Source: Xiphophorus maculatus (lineage: Eukaryota; Chordata; Actinopteri; Cyprinodontiformes; Poeciliidae). Taken from it: 64,000 nt of DNA. Made by a program: the position numbers and the translations under genes. The stretch covers positions 15,978,501 to 16,042,500 of the forward strand of contig NC_036447.1 in assembly GCF_002775205.1 (NCBI RefSeq), in the 5' to 3' direction. Below, in pieces: positions 1-13,763 of the stretch; position 1 is the stretch's first letter; the number at the start of each line of letters is the position of its first letter. The notes beneath the pieces were generated by a model, which had not been told where the DNA came from, searched no databases, and saw only the letters and a program-made list of their open reading frames with translations.

Positions 1-584
1 GTGTATCCTAGCTGCTGCTGCAACAGTACTGCAATACTGGGACAGTTGGTAGGCAGATGGGGTGGAAGGGTGGGGGTCCAGAAGCCACCTGTGTAATAAT
101 GGTGAATCGGGATGTTGTTTCAACCAGCCAAGGCTTCTGTTGTATTGTTTAAGATTAACAGTCACAAATGTTGCATACCAGATGTCTGCCCATGGAGGAA
201 CTTTATCTCATGTTTGTTCATTCACAGAGACACACGTCACATCTGTGGTGGCAGAGCTGTTTGCTGCAGCCGTCGCCACTGCTGCAAAATGATACACCAA
301 CAATGATTTCCAGACTCAACAAGTAAGTCTCGAAGCTATCTGTGTCAAAGTGAATAACGTCAAAGTGTTGGTTATTAAAACAACAAAAAAAAAATCATTT
401 AAAATCTTCTTTATTTAATACAAAAAGAACAATACCCAACAGTGTGTTTCAGCGGTGGACTCACAAAGCCAGAATACATATTAATAAAGTAATGCAAACG
501 AAGGAAAAGCAAATACTATCAACTCTCTGAGGTCATACAAGAAAAAAAACTATGTGCAAAACCAAATCAATATGTGGTAGGGTG

Positions 585-1190
585 CAAAAATATTCACAAT
601 CTTTAAATTTTTCACATTTTGTTACATTTTAACAGTGAAATGTTGTGGTATTTTAATTAGTTTTTTATGTAATAGAATAAATAGAATATAATTGTGAAGT
701 GAAATAAAACTGATACATGGTTTTCTAAATTTTTCACACATGAAAATCTAAAATGTGTCACTTATGTTTGTGTTCAGGCCCATTTACCCTTGAATAAAAT
801 CGAGGGCAATGAATACTGAGAAACCCTTAGGAGTTTTGTAGAGAACATTAGTGAGCTAACAGTATCATGAAGATCCAGAGCAGACAGGTCAGAGATAAAG
901 TTGTGGACAAGCTGAAAGCAGGGTTATGTTAAAAAAAAAACAAATTTTGGACATCTCAGGGAAAGTCCATCATCTGAAAATTTTAATAGTATGTCACAAC
1001 TTCAAGCCTACTAAAACATGGCTACAGCTATAGTGACAGGTCAGATAAGGTGATTCATCAGAAAAACAGCTAATGAAATAAAAATTAATTCCTCCAGAGA
1101 CCTAAGACTGAGGCAGAGGTTCACCTTCAACAGGACAATGACCCTAAACATACAGCCAGAGCTATAATAGAATGAAAATTGCATCAAGTT
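585..1190 (+). mobile_element. degenerate Tc1/mariner element, internally deleted
   Basis: The left end resembles terminal repeats of a common teleost Tc1-like family (attgtgaagtg, gatacatggttttc). A decayed helix-turn-helix coding part follows (near gtcagagataaagttgtgga), then, after a deletion, a piece around the catalytic domain (gaggttcaccttcaacagga). Stops and indels are present throughout; no functional transposase remains. Confidence 0.7.
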
Positions 1191-3099
1191 TGTTTTAAAA
1201 ACTGAGTTTCCTTCAGAAAGAGATTGATTTTGTTTCTTAGCCAGCAGGGGGTGTTTTTTCCTCCAGCTCTCAATTTATGACTGTATATGTTGTAGTGAAT
1301 GTCAATGTTAGCAGAATTGAAATTGTGACTTACTTTGAAATTTTGTATTTTATTAATTTAGTGTTGATCATTACAAGACTGTGATCTATACAGATGTATA
1401 GCATTTCCAGGTGTCATATGTTTAATCTTTTTCATCTACATAGTTGAAACTTTGAAATAATCTTAGAGTAATCCTTTGTATGTGCCCACTCTTAATATAA
1501 AGTATGTGTAAGAGTTGAATGATGATAGTCAGATTTCAGTTTGGAGCTTTGCAGGAGGAGGACAGCACAGCTCCAAGCGTCTTATGTAGCATCTTCACAT
1601 CTTATTGAGGATCACCGGTTGGACATGATCCGTTCCCAACCCTGCTGTGCGAAAGGGAGTTAATTACTGAAATTGCTCTCAGTCGTCCTCACAAAAAGAG
1701 ATTGTAAAACGACACAAAGATTGAACAAAAAACAATGACATAGAGGGCAGGATAAAACCTATAATTTCAAATTATTAGGCTTTTACCAAAGGAATGCTGG
1801 ACATTAATTGATTTGTATTCACTCTGCCTGTGTGTGTATTGCATCTCCCCCCATCTACCCTGTAACCAGAACCCCCGCTGAGGTCTAAACAACTGGGCTA
1901 TGTGAGTCCCACACTAACAACTCTCCCTTGTCTTTGTAGATAACTACAGGAGGAGGAGCAGCATCTAGTTGGTGAGGTAGGGGGTGGGCTTGGGGCCACT
2001 AATTTTGTGTATTGGCTCAAGCAGATTATGCCTAGTTATTACCCCCACATAAACCGCTGTATGTGTAGATTGCCCCAGGAGAGATGTGTGCTGAGCCATG
2101 AGTGATTGTGAGAGGTGACACTTTTCTCGGCTTCATGATGAGCTCCGCTAGCTATCAGTCAGACCTCAAAAAGTCCTCCTACTCAGAGGTCGAGGTGGAG
2201 GCAGTTGTAAATCAATGGATTCATCACAAATCTGTCGTTAGTGAAAGTCCCCACCTCATTAGGGCCAAATAATTAGCATCAAATAAGGAACAACTACATA
2301 GTGGGATCTCACATCCAGGTCATAAAGGTACAGTTTGAAACTTTTCCTGTACTTTTCATAATACAAAATTTTTATTTTATAATTGGAAAATTATTTGTCT
2401 TGCTTAGATACTACTATGTACCATGTGTACATTGTACTAAAAAGAAAATGTAGTATAATACAAATAAATCTTTGTCAATTGTCTAGCAGACCTATCGTTA
2501 TGTGAAAAGAAAAGAAGGATATTCAGTAGTTACGGAATACTATTACAATTAAAAAACATTTTTAATATACAGATTCCTAATCAAAAGCCCAAATCATAAC
2601 TTGGGCCGCTGTCAAAGAAAGTGAGAACAGCTGACACTTTTTGAGCATTTTAGGTGAGAAAACAGTCAAGTGACAAGTGTGCCTAAATTTTGATTGCCCT
2701 GGGTCAGACTGAGGTCAGGGCTCTGTGTTTACACATGAGGTGACGGCACACGCCTGAATTCCTTTGAAATGTGACAGGCGGAGAGCAATGACAAGATTTA
2801 CAAATTACAGTAGCTGTTGGAGGAAGAAGACTAACAAGAAGCCCAGCTAGAAGCTTTTCTGTCTGAATGCTTCTGCTAGCGCAAAAAGTGATGAAGAGAA
2901 AACTGCAGTTTCTAGTGTTATACCTTCATTCAGTGACCTGCAGGATTTTCTTTTCTTTTGTAAAAGAGAAAAGAGATGAAAATACAAGATTAAAGATTAA
3001 AATTTCTTTAATTCGTTACTTTAAAGTTGAACATTTACACACACTGAGACCCCTCATAGATTGTTTTTTCGTTCCATGAGTATACTTATTCTAAATATA

Positions 3100-3485
3100 C
3101 AGTACAGACCAAAAGTTTGGACACACCTTTTAATTCAATGAGTTTCCTTTATTTTCATGACTATTGACATTGTAGATTCACACTGAAGGCATCAAAACTA
3201 TGAATAACACATGTGGAAATATGCACTAAACAAAAAAGTAAAACAACTGAAAATACCCCTTATATTCTAGTTTCTTCAAAGTAGCAACCTTTTGCTGTGA
3301 TTACTGCTTTGCACACACTCTGCATTTTCTTGATGAGCTTCAAGAGGTCGACACCTGAAATGGTTTTCACTTCATAGGTGTGCCCTGTCAGGTTAATGAG
3401 TGGGATTTCTTGCCTTATAAATAGTCATGAAAATAAAGAAAACCCATTGAATTAGAAGGTGTGTCCAAACTTTTGGTCTGTACTG
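3100..3485. mobile_element. 386-bp non-autonomous Tc1/mariner element with perfect terminal repeats
   Basis: Starts CAGTACAGACC and ends GGTCTGTACTG; the terminal repeats match for about 30 bp, and the element is flanked by TA on both sides (3098-3099 and 3486-3487), the Tc1 target duplication. The interior keeps short pieces of the transposase-bearing parent, but the coding region is deleted. Confidence 0.85.
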
Positions 3486-4436
3486 TATCTCACAATTAAG
3501 CGACAGGTCGAGACATGGACCAGTGGATTGAAGTGAATCCACCAACGTTACACCTCTGATCTGCCTTTTGAGATACTGGCCATATACTGCAATGAGTTAT
3601 AAGGGGTAGTAGCATAGGATTGTAGAACAAGTGCAATGTAGCACAAATCAAAGAAGAAGGCTGTAGGGGCATAAGTCTACTGGTGAACACAGAGTGGAGA
3701 GATTCTCCACTGTCTGTCCTACATCAGAAATATCTTGATTAGCGGAAGCTAATGCAGAAAATATTATCTTGAGGGTGACATGCAGCAACTTTTCTATATA
3801 TGAGGATTGAGTCACAGATAAAGCCCTGGTGTGTTAAACAGCTGAGTGTTATGAGTTGTAGGCCAGACCCCTTTGGTTCTGCAACCCCCGCTGCATGAAG
3901 TGAAAGCGTACAACTTGGCAGATCAAGTTGTTTGATGTGAAATGACAATGTAATCTATAAAAGGGGCTCTATGGGAACAAAAACCTGAAAAGGAGTTGAG
4001 TTTACCATCCCATTTAGCAATATGGGAAAGCCCAGATAATGGTCTCAGTTCTTTGTAAGGTACTGATTGGTTAATTTAAAGCATTTCTGAAAATGAAGGC
4101 ATGCCATTTGATGTATTTGTAAGGGAACACCACAACAGGGGTGTATCACATATTAACACGTTTTGGTGTGAAAGAGAGTGTCTCTCTCCCACTATCAATC
4201 CCACTAATGCCAACGCTATTAGCGTTACGGCTGAAAGAATAGGACGTTTGGGAAGTGATTTTATAACAGTATTTCCCCAGATTGTCCAGAGGAAATTCCA
4301 GCAAAACTTTTGTGAGAAGCTTGTAACCAAGACATTTGAGCCAAGTCATACAGTTAAAAAGGTCATTTTACATAGGAGTGGAAAAAATGTTAACATTTGG
4401 ATTTGATGCTGAAAGTATTGAAAAAAACGAACAAAG

Positions 4437-4438
<2 letters not shown>

Positions 4439-4504
<66 letters not shown>
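4439..4504. repeat. (AT)n microsatellite, about 66 bp
   Basis: Nearly perfect AT dinucleotide run with one C interruption near 4470. Reading frames through it on both strands are artefacts. Confidence 0.97.
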
Positions 4505-4506
<2 letters not shown>

Positions 4507-7224
4507 GTTTTCTGGTACTTAGCTTATCAAAATATTGTTTAACTTTTTGAAAGGAGAAAAAGCTTAGTCTAATAGTGAGAAATGCATGCAATGAGAAAAT
4601 AAGGTTTTGTGTATTTCTACACAGCAGATGAAAATTTCAATATTTATATTTATAGTTTAAACTATACAAAAATAATCTTAAAAAGTAATGTGCATTTGTT
4701 CATTTTCGGTATGAAGTGCATGCTGACAAAATGGGCATGCAAACTGGCCAAGAGATGAAATAACCCAGAGCCATTGCAGTCTAACTAGTACTGCATTGAT
4801 TTTAACTAAGATATATAATATAAATATTAAGAAGCTTTGTCTCTTTTTTTCTCAGTCCACAATCATTTTGGAATCAAGATTAAAACAGAGTTATCTAATT
4901 CATTTTGGGCAAAGGAGAGCAGCAAGGTTGAGGTCAGAGAGTAAATTTTACTTAGCTAAAATTATGGGATCCATTATCTGCTGTGGTCCAGTCTAATCAG
5001 CTTTCTAGCATTAATTCTCTCCACCATCGTTAATAACAACAGGTCTGTGAGTGTGCTGTGGGCGGAGCATGCAAAGAGACTGTACAGTCTGTACACAACA
5101 TCAGTGTGTTTGGAGCAGATGTCACAGCAGCTGTTTCACTAAACAGGAGAGACGTGTTTTGCTTCTTATAATTTTTAAGCATCTGAAGCTCTGAACCAGC
5201 TCTCCTTTTCCACCACCTGTGCTGCTGCTCACATACAGGTAGCTTAATGAGTGTGTTTAAAACAAACTGTGTGTAGCTCCTCTGTCTGGCTCTGTGTCAT
5301 CTCATTCATTCACGGAGAAACAACTGTGTAGCAATGAATCTGCCTGGCATGCAACCAGCTGAGACTATTTATATTCTGTACAGAATACAAGAAAACTTAA
5401 GTGAAACATGACCACACACACTGATTTTCTGTCATAAAAACTCAGTTATTAACGCCAAACTCGACAGAATGACAATTTTCAATCATTTATTTCTGATACC
5501 TGATGTGCCTTGAAAGCTTTTGCTACCTACAGTACTGCTAACTAACTAAAGACTGTGCTAATTGGTCTAGCTGTAGCTGATAAACCAGAGGCCATGCTGT
5601 GGCAACACTACAGCTCTATGATGCCCAAAGAAGTTAGTGCTTAAACATTTCCATAGTGTGCAAAATCAAGTGAGATTGCTGGTACTTAACTCAGCTGGCC
5701 AATAAAACTGGTAATAAGAGTAGAGATTAATTGGCTGTGAAATAGAGCTGCTTAAACTATTTTATCTCAGTTTACCTTTTTGATTATTGACCAAAACAAC
5801 TTTTTCTTGCACAACTTACTGTCAAAAGAAGCCCTTAGGTCCTGTGTGGTTTGATGGATTTTTATGCAAGTCACTGATTATCTTTTACATTTTTTAAAGA
5901 GGAATTGGGTCTAAAATGTGAGTGTATAAGATAACAGTAAATGTGAGGCGTGCAGCTGATGAGCTAATACAAATGACAAATTTTTGTGGTTTTTTTTCTT
6001 AAACTGCTAAATGCTCTCTATCGAGTCAGGCTCAGACACATAGACTGTATCGCATTTTCCTCTGAATAGATGTGAGAAAACTTTTAGTGAATAATCTTAG
6101 GCAACTTCTGATGGGATAATGCATTATGTGCTTGCCCTAATGTGCAGACTTCATGCAGTTGGAGATAATTTTCTTTCTGTCTATTCAATAACATTAAACT
6201 TCAGAAAATGTATATCTCAGTAAATTAATCTTTAAGCTAGACAAACTGACTTGTAGTACAAGGAATGAGCAAAAATTCATTAATGTGGAAAAAATGTCTC
6301 CCTGTGATAATAGCAATAAACAATGATGATGTTGGATAACTTCAAAAACTAACAATGGTTTGTTTCTCTTAGTGCTCAAATCATTTTTCTGCTGTTGCTT
6401 TGGATCAATGAAAGCATCAATAAATGCTCCATTTATGATTCCAAACTGCCTGCACTTTATTTGTTTAGCAGTGTTTGTTCAATACCAAAAACATTGTGAT
6501 GATTTTTAAATAGTTTTATCAAAATCACAATATTTACCAAAAAAGACAGAATTAAATTTTAAGTACCTTCCACTTGTCATTTTGATACATTTTAGTTAAT
6601 AGATGCAATTTATATACATGTATATTGCATATAAATGTAACACTAAGCCACATAAAACTTTAATAGAAACTATTTGATTTTTTAAATTTTTTGCCGTTGT
6701 GCTTACGACTGAAGTGAGGAATTTGATATCCACAGTACACTGAACATTAAGTGTATTGTTTTCAATACATAAACCAAAAACACTTAAATTAATTCATTCA
6801 TTTGCTGGCATTTTTGTAGCCACATTTGGCTGGTTAATAAGAAATACTTATTTGGTTTATGAAAAAAAAATTGTTGACACATTAATTGGCCAAAAAAAGT
6901 GACGTCCTTGACTGCAAGATGCGTAAAACTACTCTTTTTGATTTTAATATCGATTACTATTCTTCAGATATGCTGACTGAACTGACTGTTTTTCAGCGGG
7001 AACCTGAGGAAAACGAGATGGAAGGAAATGTACCTGTCCAAACAACCACTGAACGACCGCAGCACTAATTGGAGGTACACTCACATAGCAGGGGAAGGAC
7101 TGCTCTTCATTTATTTGCTCTTAACATATTTGCAAGTAATCTTAAATTTGGTGTCAGTAGTCTTATCTAATAGACGTCGTAGGTCTTACAAGAACATCTC
7201 AAAGTCCAAGACACATTTATTATA

Positions 7225-7475
7225 CAGTTGAAACCAGATGTTTACATATCCTGTCTGAAAAGACAGAACCTTTTCTCTTTCTGTCCGATACTAAATCCAA
7301 TGAAACTTTCTCTTGTTTCTCTGCCTACAAAATGTCTGTATGACTAAGATCAGAGCTTTTTAATAGCCACTCCAAAAATTTAATTTCTTATCCCTATATC
7401 ACTTTCCAATTAATTTGGTTTTATGCTTTGAGTCACTGTTTAAAAGCATAACTCTTAAACAGTAAACTTAATGTT
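7225..7475. mobile_element. fragment of a Sleeping Beauty-like Tc1 element
   Basis: Begins TA-CAGTTGAAACCAGA followed by gtttacat, typical of a Tc1 left end. Further on, a stretch (ggtcaagatcag-like, gccactccaaa, gggtcattgt-like) resembles the interior of that family. No right end was found. Confidence 0.55.
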
Positions 7476-9014
7476 GCTTAACTTAGTACAAAGTGCTATT
7501 TCAACCATATTCTGATAAGCTTTCTCTACCTTGCCAACTTATATCAAGCAGAGATACCTAGAACTTTTTTCTAACTCTAAACAATTAATTTTATTTAAAA
7601 ATCTATCTTGCTGTCTAATCAAAATGTTACTGTATGGAAATCATGATTATTTTGTGCAAATGCATCACAGTTATCAGTTTATAGATGGTGGTAGTAGTAG
7701 TTTGAATATATTCTCTCATTTCATCACACTTGCCAACACACACAAAGATTTTACTATTCCTAACGTACACAAAAAAGGAAATATGTACGATTAAATCTCA
7801 GACGGTGAGAAAAAAAGGTTATGTCTTGAAATTCTTGGAAATGTTTAGTTTCAGCTGCACCTCCAGTTTCCTTGGCATTTACTTCCTGCTTAGACATTTC
7901 TGTCCTGTTTTAAAGTTGTGATTGTTTAGTAAACTATTCTCACTATAGCATAAAGCAGATATCGGATCATCTGCACAACCACATTGCCCTTTAGAAGTAA
8001 TAAGTAGCACTGCAAAGAGGAAGGGTTTATTCCATCTGTGCAGGATCTGTGCTGGAGTCCAGATTTGACTCCTCCTTCCTCTCTGCCTCTCCCCCTCCCC
8101 CATTCTGTGTAAAAACAAATCTACTTTTCTGCTCTGAAAGCATTGAGTCAACAAATGTCACTACAGCCTGGCAGGGGTTTCTGGGAAGGAGGTGGGGTCT
8201 CCTTTTTAAGCCTGAAGCTCAGCAAAAAGCAGATTATTTTCAGAGAAGGAACACCTGTTAGTTGAAAAGGAATTTAATGGTAAAATGAAAGTGTTATCCA
8301 ACTCTTTTTGGGTGTCTGATCTACTACATGAAACCCTTGAGCTCTGTGTGAAACATGACACATCTATATATATATATAAAAGTATAGTTAAAGTTCATGA
8401 ATGCTTGAAGGAGATAGAGATCTCTCTTAAGCCCACGTGGCCAGTGTCAACAGGGGGAGGAAGATCTTTGGCAGAGGTATGAGGCAAACTGTGCTTCCTG
8501 TGCACAAGCTGCAGAGTTCGTCTAAATATGAGCCAGCAGTGTTCCAAAATAAGACGCAGCCGCCTGAAATAACTCCAAACCGGCTGTTTTTGATGGTAAC
8601 TGTGAAGCCATTCTTTTATACAAAATGGAAAGTCCTTTAACCTCCAACTGAAAAAAAAGAAAGAAAAAAAACCTCAAGATAGGCAATGAGAAAGGGAGGG
8701 AAAAAACCCTGAGTCACTTGGCTTCCTGTATGAGAAAAGGAAGGGGTGGAGGCAGCTTCTGCTCTGCCACAGTCAGACAGTTGGGACACATGCATATTGA
8801 ACAAAAAGTGCACTAGTTGTGGGGGTGGAGCCTTGTAATCCAGAAATCCACTCCAGTGCTTCAGGGCAGCCATCAAAGTGTTCACTATTGTGTACGGCTG
8901 AGGAAGGAAGAAAAAAAAGAGGGAGCTGAGGGGGGGGAAAGAAAACCTGTATCTTTGTGTGAGAAGGACTCAGCAGGAAAGTGTTTTTGTGAATTAATTT
9001 TCTTCTCTTTTCAG

Positions 9015-9322
9015 AGGTTGTTGCCACAGAGGGGCTCTTCTCCCTGAGCTACAGCAAGATTTTGTCCGCTTTTATACTTACCATAGCTGCCTTACATTCG
9101 ACTGACACACAAGTGTGCTCCTCCAGCCGGCAAAACAGCGACACCCGGGCTTCTCCTGATGATGAGAGCCAACGTCAGACTGGTTTCCATGAATATTGAT
9201 GTGGAGCATAGACTGTTTCATAGAACAGAAGGAGGCAAGATGGCTGCCCTTTAGGATTTGTTAAAGAGGCGATCCAGACAATTTGCTGGAATTTCTACAA
9301 AGTGGAGGGACATAAACAGAAG
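9015..9322 (+). other. tet2: candidate untranslated tet2 exon upstream of the coding exon
   Basis: A block with more CpG than its surroundings is bounded by a good acceptor (ttctcttttcag ending at 9014) and a strong donor (gtaagaat from 9323). It would join to the acceptor at 24690, leaving a 15.4-kb intron; TET2 genes typically have untranslated exons far upstream of the ATG exon. It contains a 31-codon reading frame, 9159-9254, starting with two adjacent ATGs. Without transcript data it may equally be a first exon starting further 3', or not an exon at all. Confidence 0.35.
9159..9254 (+). other. upstream ORF in the candidate tet2 5' exon
   Basis: Thirty-one codons starting ATG ATG and ending TAG, wholly inside the candidate 5' UTR exon. 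The product resembles nothing I know. If the exon is transcribed, this would be a translation-limiting uORF. Confidence 0.25.
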
Positions 9323-12299
9323 GTAAGAATGTGCTCAGTTTGTTACTCCTCTTTTGACCCGTCCGTGTCTGTAACCTTGAGAGTATTTTTCTTTCATTTT
9401 GTGGTCAGGTGAGACAGAGCAGATGTCCCTCACCGTAAAAAGCAAGAGCCAACATAATAAGGAGGGGATATTAGATAAAGCTGCTTCAACATGGCTGACA
9501 ATTTTCTTTTGGTTTTGCCAGCTGAATGTGAAGGCTGCTATCTTGTTTCCTTGCTGTGCTTATTTTAAATGGATCACAGAAAAAGCTCTACAGTTTGTTC
9601 AGGAGTTTTTCTTCAGGCATAATTTAAATACCACTGTGCCTCTTCCTTTTCATCCTTAAAAACACTCTCTGGTCCAACTCGTTTAAAATAGATGCATGTT
9701 CTCATATATGAGTTTTTAGGATAGATCTACTATTCAATGAGTATGTTTTGGAAAAAAAAGATATTTATGTGTAATTAATGGCTATTACAGATAAACAATA
9801 TTTTATTATTTAGTCTATCTAAAATCATTTTGTGTCAAATCTGCTGCTTTGTATGTCCTGTGTTATAAATGGTAGAGTAAAAGTCCAACCTGGACTCGTC
9901 CAGCACAGGGGGGATAGCGCCTGCACAGCAGCAGAGCAGAAATAGCTTCTGGCTTTGTGTGTATCTCTGTGAATCAGCTTTCGTTGCTTTCACCACTGAA
10001 TGATACACACACACGCACACACACAGACACAAAGGCAAATCCCAAGGAGAGGCAAAAATGGGAGAACTATGGTGGTGGAAGGCAGTAAGAGAAGGTCAGA
10101 CAGCGCTGAATCAAATGAAACCCAATCTTACAACACCATTAACTGAAGGACACAAATGTTAATTTTGAAGCAGAGGTTTACTTAAAAAGACTTGTCTCAG
10201 GAGAACAATAAGCAGTAAAAACACTAGAAATAAAATTTTCTGACTGCTTATGAAAGCATATTCTTATGCATTAAAAGCAGGTAAATGGGCTACTGTTTTC
10301 AGGATATTTTCCCTTATGGGCCGTTAAAAGAGGAACTGCTTTCATTGTATAAGGATATGTTTCAAATAGGAATCAGTATACATGGATAAACAGATAAACT
10401 ATGCATAACTATGCAATGGTGTCACTAGACTGTACGAGATGGTTTAAAACTATGGAAATGTTTTAAACATTGTCAGCAAATATCTAATTATTTGTTAGTT
10501 TTTCCTCGAATTCACTAACGGCTTCTTGAAGATTAACATCTAAATGGTACATTTGAATAAAACTGATCTCCTACAGGGTTTGTATATTGGGGTTGTGTAT
10601 TCTACTGCTTGCAGTTGTAATACAGCTGCAGTTCAGCCTTAGGTCACAGCAACATAAAAAATTGTCTGTAAGGTGGTTGACCTTTATTGTAACCCAACAG
10701 TGTAGGCTGCCAACGGGAGCAGCAATGTGCTTGACATCTGTACCATAGAAGATCTTTGTGACACACTTGGAGGTGGATGGATACAGAGGGCACTGAAGAA
10801 GAAAGAAGTGCTTTGAGTTCAAAACAAAGTCAGCTGCTTGTTGTTTCCAAGCTTTTATGAGAGTAGTTGATGACGGTTTATTACCACTATCCCCTACTGT
10901 TCCCTCATCCTCATAAATCTTTTTCCCCCTGTGGTTATCAAAATAAACAATGTGTCTTTTACCACAAAAATCATTTTGTGAGCAAGTACCTGTCTTGATT
11001 CACTACAAAGATGTAGAGCAACAAGTTTCCTTGTGGTGAACTCACCGAATCCACTTAGCAAACACGGTCACTGAGCAAGCAGTGTCAACACATGTGCCTA
11101 AGCTTGTTATATATGGTAGTATTTAAGTGTGTTGTGACTGCATAACTTCAGGTGATGGATCTGTGCATGTACATACTTGTATAAATAACAATACTCCCCT
11201 TCCCCTTTTAATAATATTGGCAATGACGTCCATTAAAAGTGTCCAACAATGGATTTTATAAGTCACATTGTTGGAATTAAACTGCTCTCAAACATTAGCA
11301 AGTGTAATTTTCTAGTCTTCATTGGCACTGAATGAACAGCTTGCAAATGCCAATTATGACCTAAAAACATTACAACCGGGATTTTTACAAGAGGAATTTT
11401 CATTTTTCTCTGCACGCCTGCTTTGACATAAATAGCTGAAAGGGCAGCAGCATTAATAGGGTTACAGGGGGCTGAGTGGGGGATGGGCCACATAGATCAA
11501 TCACATGTGCAGAGCTCATCTCATCTATCTACACCTACAGATAAAGCCGCGCAGTTGGATAGTTTCTTCGTCATGGCAGTAAGCCCCTTTAAGTTACTCC
11601 TAGGGCAAAGACAATATCACCTTTGGGAAGAATGTCCAGTTGCCATAGTGCAGTACAACAATGCTGTTTGGCTACAATACCCAAGCCGTTGCCCATGCCC
11701 TCACCTTTGACCCTGTTCCGTCCAGCCCAAGTATCATTTTTCCAACCTAGGGGGTGTCTGCAGCAGAAGCGACACAGAAGCATGCTCAGTGTTGTTGGAT
11801 TAGACATTTTAGAATGCACTGCTTATAGATGGCAAGACAAAATGGCGAGTACAAAGAGTTGTATTGATTGCTGCAATATTGATTTCTGTTGTCTGCCAAT
11901 GGAGGGTTTGTTTTCCATGGACTTCAAGAGAATAAAAGGAAAAATCTATCTCGTGCAAATGCAAAAGAATCACTCGCAAAACTATTATTTAGACATTTGC
12001 ACATAATTTAATATAAACATTACACAGAACTTAAACTTTCCAAGCTTCTGCTAAGGAAAAGAAAAGGCTATTTCATTCTTAAAACTGACCACCTTATGCA
12101 TCAGACATGGCTGAAGAGTTTATGTAAAGATTTGCCTTAGTTTTACCAACTTACCTAATCTACTAGAGGTTACTTTAAGATGCACATCTGTTGTTTTTTT
12201 ATTAACTTACTGTAGGCTCAAGAATATTTCAAGATAAACCTTGTGATCCTAGCCTGTGGCAGGCTTGTTAGTGAGTCTTTCATAAGAGATACAAAAGTG

Positions 12300-12830
12300 T
12301 GGCCGGTAATTGCTACATCACATGCGATCGTAAATGTGCACCATGGTCTTCCTCTACCATGATGTCCTGTGCCGCTATCTGAGCCAAAGCGTAATTATGG
12401 GTCGAGCATGATAAGGCCTTATTTGGGGAGTTCTTGGGCTGCAGGGAGTGTTGCTGGCTCTGTGAACATGTCTTGATGTCAGGGTTTACCTCAAGGGTGA
12501 GACAGCATGGGCAGCGACTCAAAACCTTCTGCCACGTGAGGATACGCACATGGCTTTTCTGTTTACAAACAGTATCCTTGGCATTCCATTGAGAGGAAAG
12601 CAAGCGAGGTGTTACGTAATCGCCATAAAGCAAATAGCATCCCTTCCTGCTTCTCGCCAAGCCGATCCTCCTACGCTTGGACAATCAGCTTCGGTTGTTG
12701 CTTTCGCCAGTTTAAGCCGCAAGAAGCTAAGACCCACAGTAAAAGCCCAGTTACGTTACAAGACTGTAAGCAGGTCTTTTCTCACGTTCCTTATTGGTGC
12801 TGTCCAAGGCCTAATTAACAGCAGCAGGTT
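12300..12830. promoter_or_regulatory. CpG-rich patch inside the tet2 5' intron
   Basis: Unlike the surrounding AT-rich intron, this stretch has repeated CpG (gcgatcg, ttacgtaatcgcc, ctcgccaagccgatcc, ttacgttac, cacgttcc) and no recognisable repeat. Open frames on both strands encode nothing I recognise. It could be an alternative promoter or enhancer; this is inference only. Confidence 0.25.
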
Positions 12831-13375
12831 AAAAGCTTAACAAGCCATTTCCCCATGTTGCGCTAAATTTGAAGGATTGTGTTTTCGTTAAAAGGAACAA
12901 GGAATTGTAATACTGGCAGATTTTTTTTCAGATTAGAAACAAAGCTAGTATTAACTCTCCACCAACAAGACCAAAGAAACAAACAAAATAAAAATCGCCC
13001 CAGTAGTTTTTCTTTCAAGATTCCCTTTGATACATAAAGTCTTAGTTTATATAGAAAACTTGCATACATCTTTTTTTTTTGACATTTGAGAATTTTACAA
13101 GAAAAAAAGCTGCAGGAGTGACAGAAAAAATTTTAATTTCCTTACACTTCCATTTTTAACAAGTTTGCTACTAAGTCTAATTAATAATGTAAACTATATT
13201 ACATTATCCTATATTTTGTAACACTTAATTGTCTGAGATATCTAACCTTTTGTCAGGGATGGAAAATTAAAACCTGCATCTGCCACTCAAATGCTCAAGT
13301 CTTAGAAGCCACTGTTTTTTTCAGATGCAATTATATGCAAAATTTGAATATAATATATACTGTACATATATATAA

Positions 13376-13450
13376 AACTGGCAACCTGTCCAGGGTGTAC
13401 CCCGCCTCTCTGAGTATCTCCAGAAATGCTGGAGATACTCACCAGCACCC
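13376..13450. mobile_element. LINE 3'-tail fragment
   Basis: The run cctgtccagggtgtacccc, followed by a decayed ctggagat...caccagcacccc, is a widespread teleost retrotransposon tail. It directly borders the AT microsatellite. A second copy of its middle part is at 57185-57262. Confidence 0.5.
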
Positions 13451-13489
13451 CTCACGACCCCACTAGGCATAAATGTGTAAGCTAAAAGA

Positions 13490-13582
13490 TAGATATATAT
13501 ATATACAATTTACCTAATCTACGTATATATATATATATACGTACGCCCTTTCAGCTATTTATATATATATATATATATATAC

Positions 13583-13633
<51 letters not shown>

Positions 13634-13663
13634 TATATATATCTATATATATATATATATATA

Positions 13664-13710
<47 letters not shown>

Positions 13711-13711
13711 G

Positions 13712-13763
<52 letters not shown>

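Larger units (their letters stand above)
1..9014. other. region upstream of tet2 with no supported gene
   Basis: AT-rich sequence with only short, codon-bias-free ORFs. It holds three Tc1/mariner relics, an AT microsatellite and a few complex, repeat-free patches (for example 1950-2330 and 8040-8250) that could be regulatory. No exon could be defined, and any gene further 5' lies outside the window. Confidence 0.6.

Noticed and set aside
4336-4591. Open frames with I-Y repeats on both strands
   Set aside because: They are read-through of the AT microsatellite; no gene structure around them.
5050-5236. Possible tet2 5' exon ending at a gtagct donor after tcacatacag
   Set aside because: Only one plausible splice site and no similarity; too weak compared with 9015-9322.
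11623-12006. 127-codon plus-strand frame in the tet2 intron
   Set aside because: Overlaps other open frames on the opposite strand, has no recognisable domain, no splice-site support and no family similarity I know.
12313-12684. 123-codon minus-strand frame
   Set aside because: No known similarity; openness is explained by local GC/CpG richness. Kept only as a CpG-patch note.
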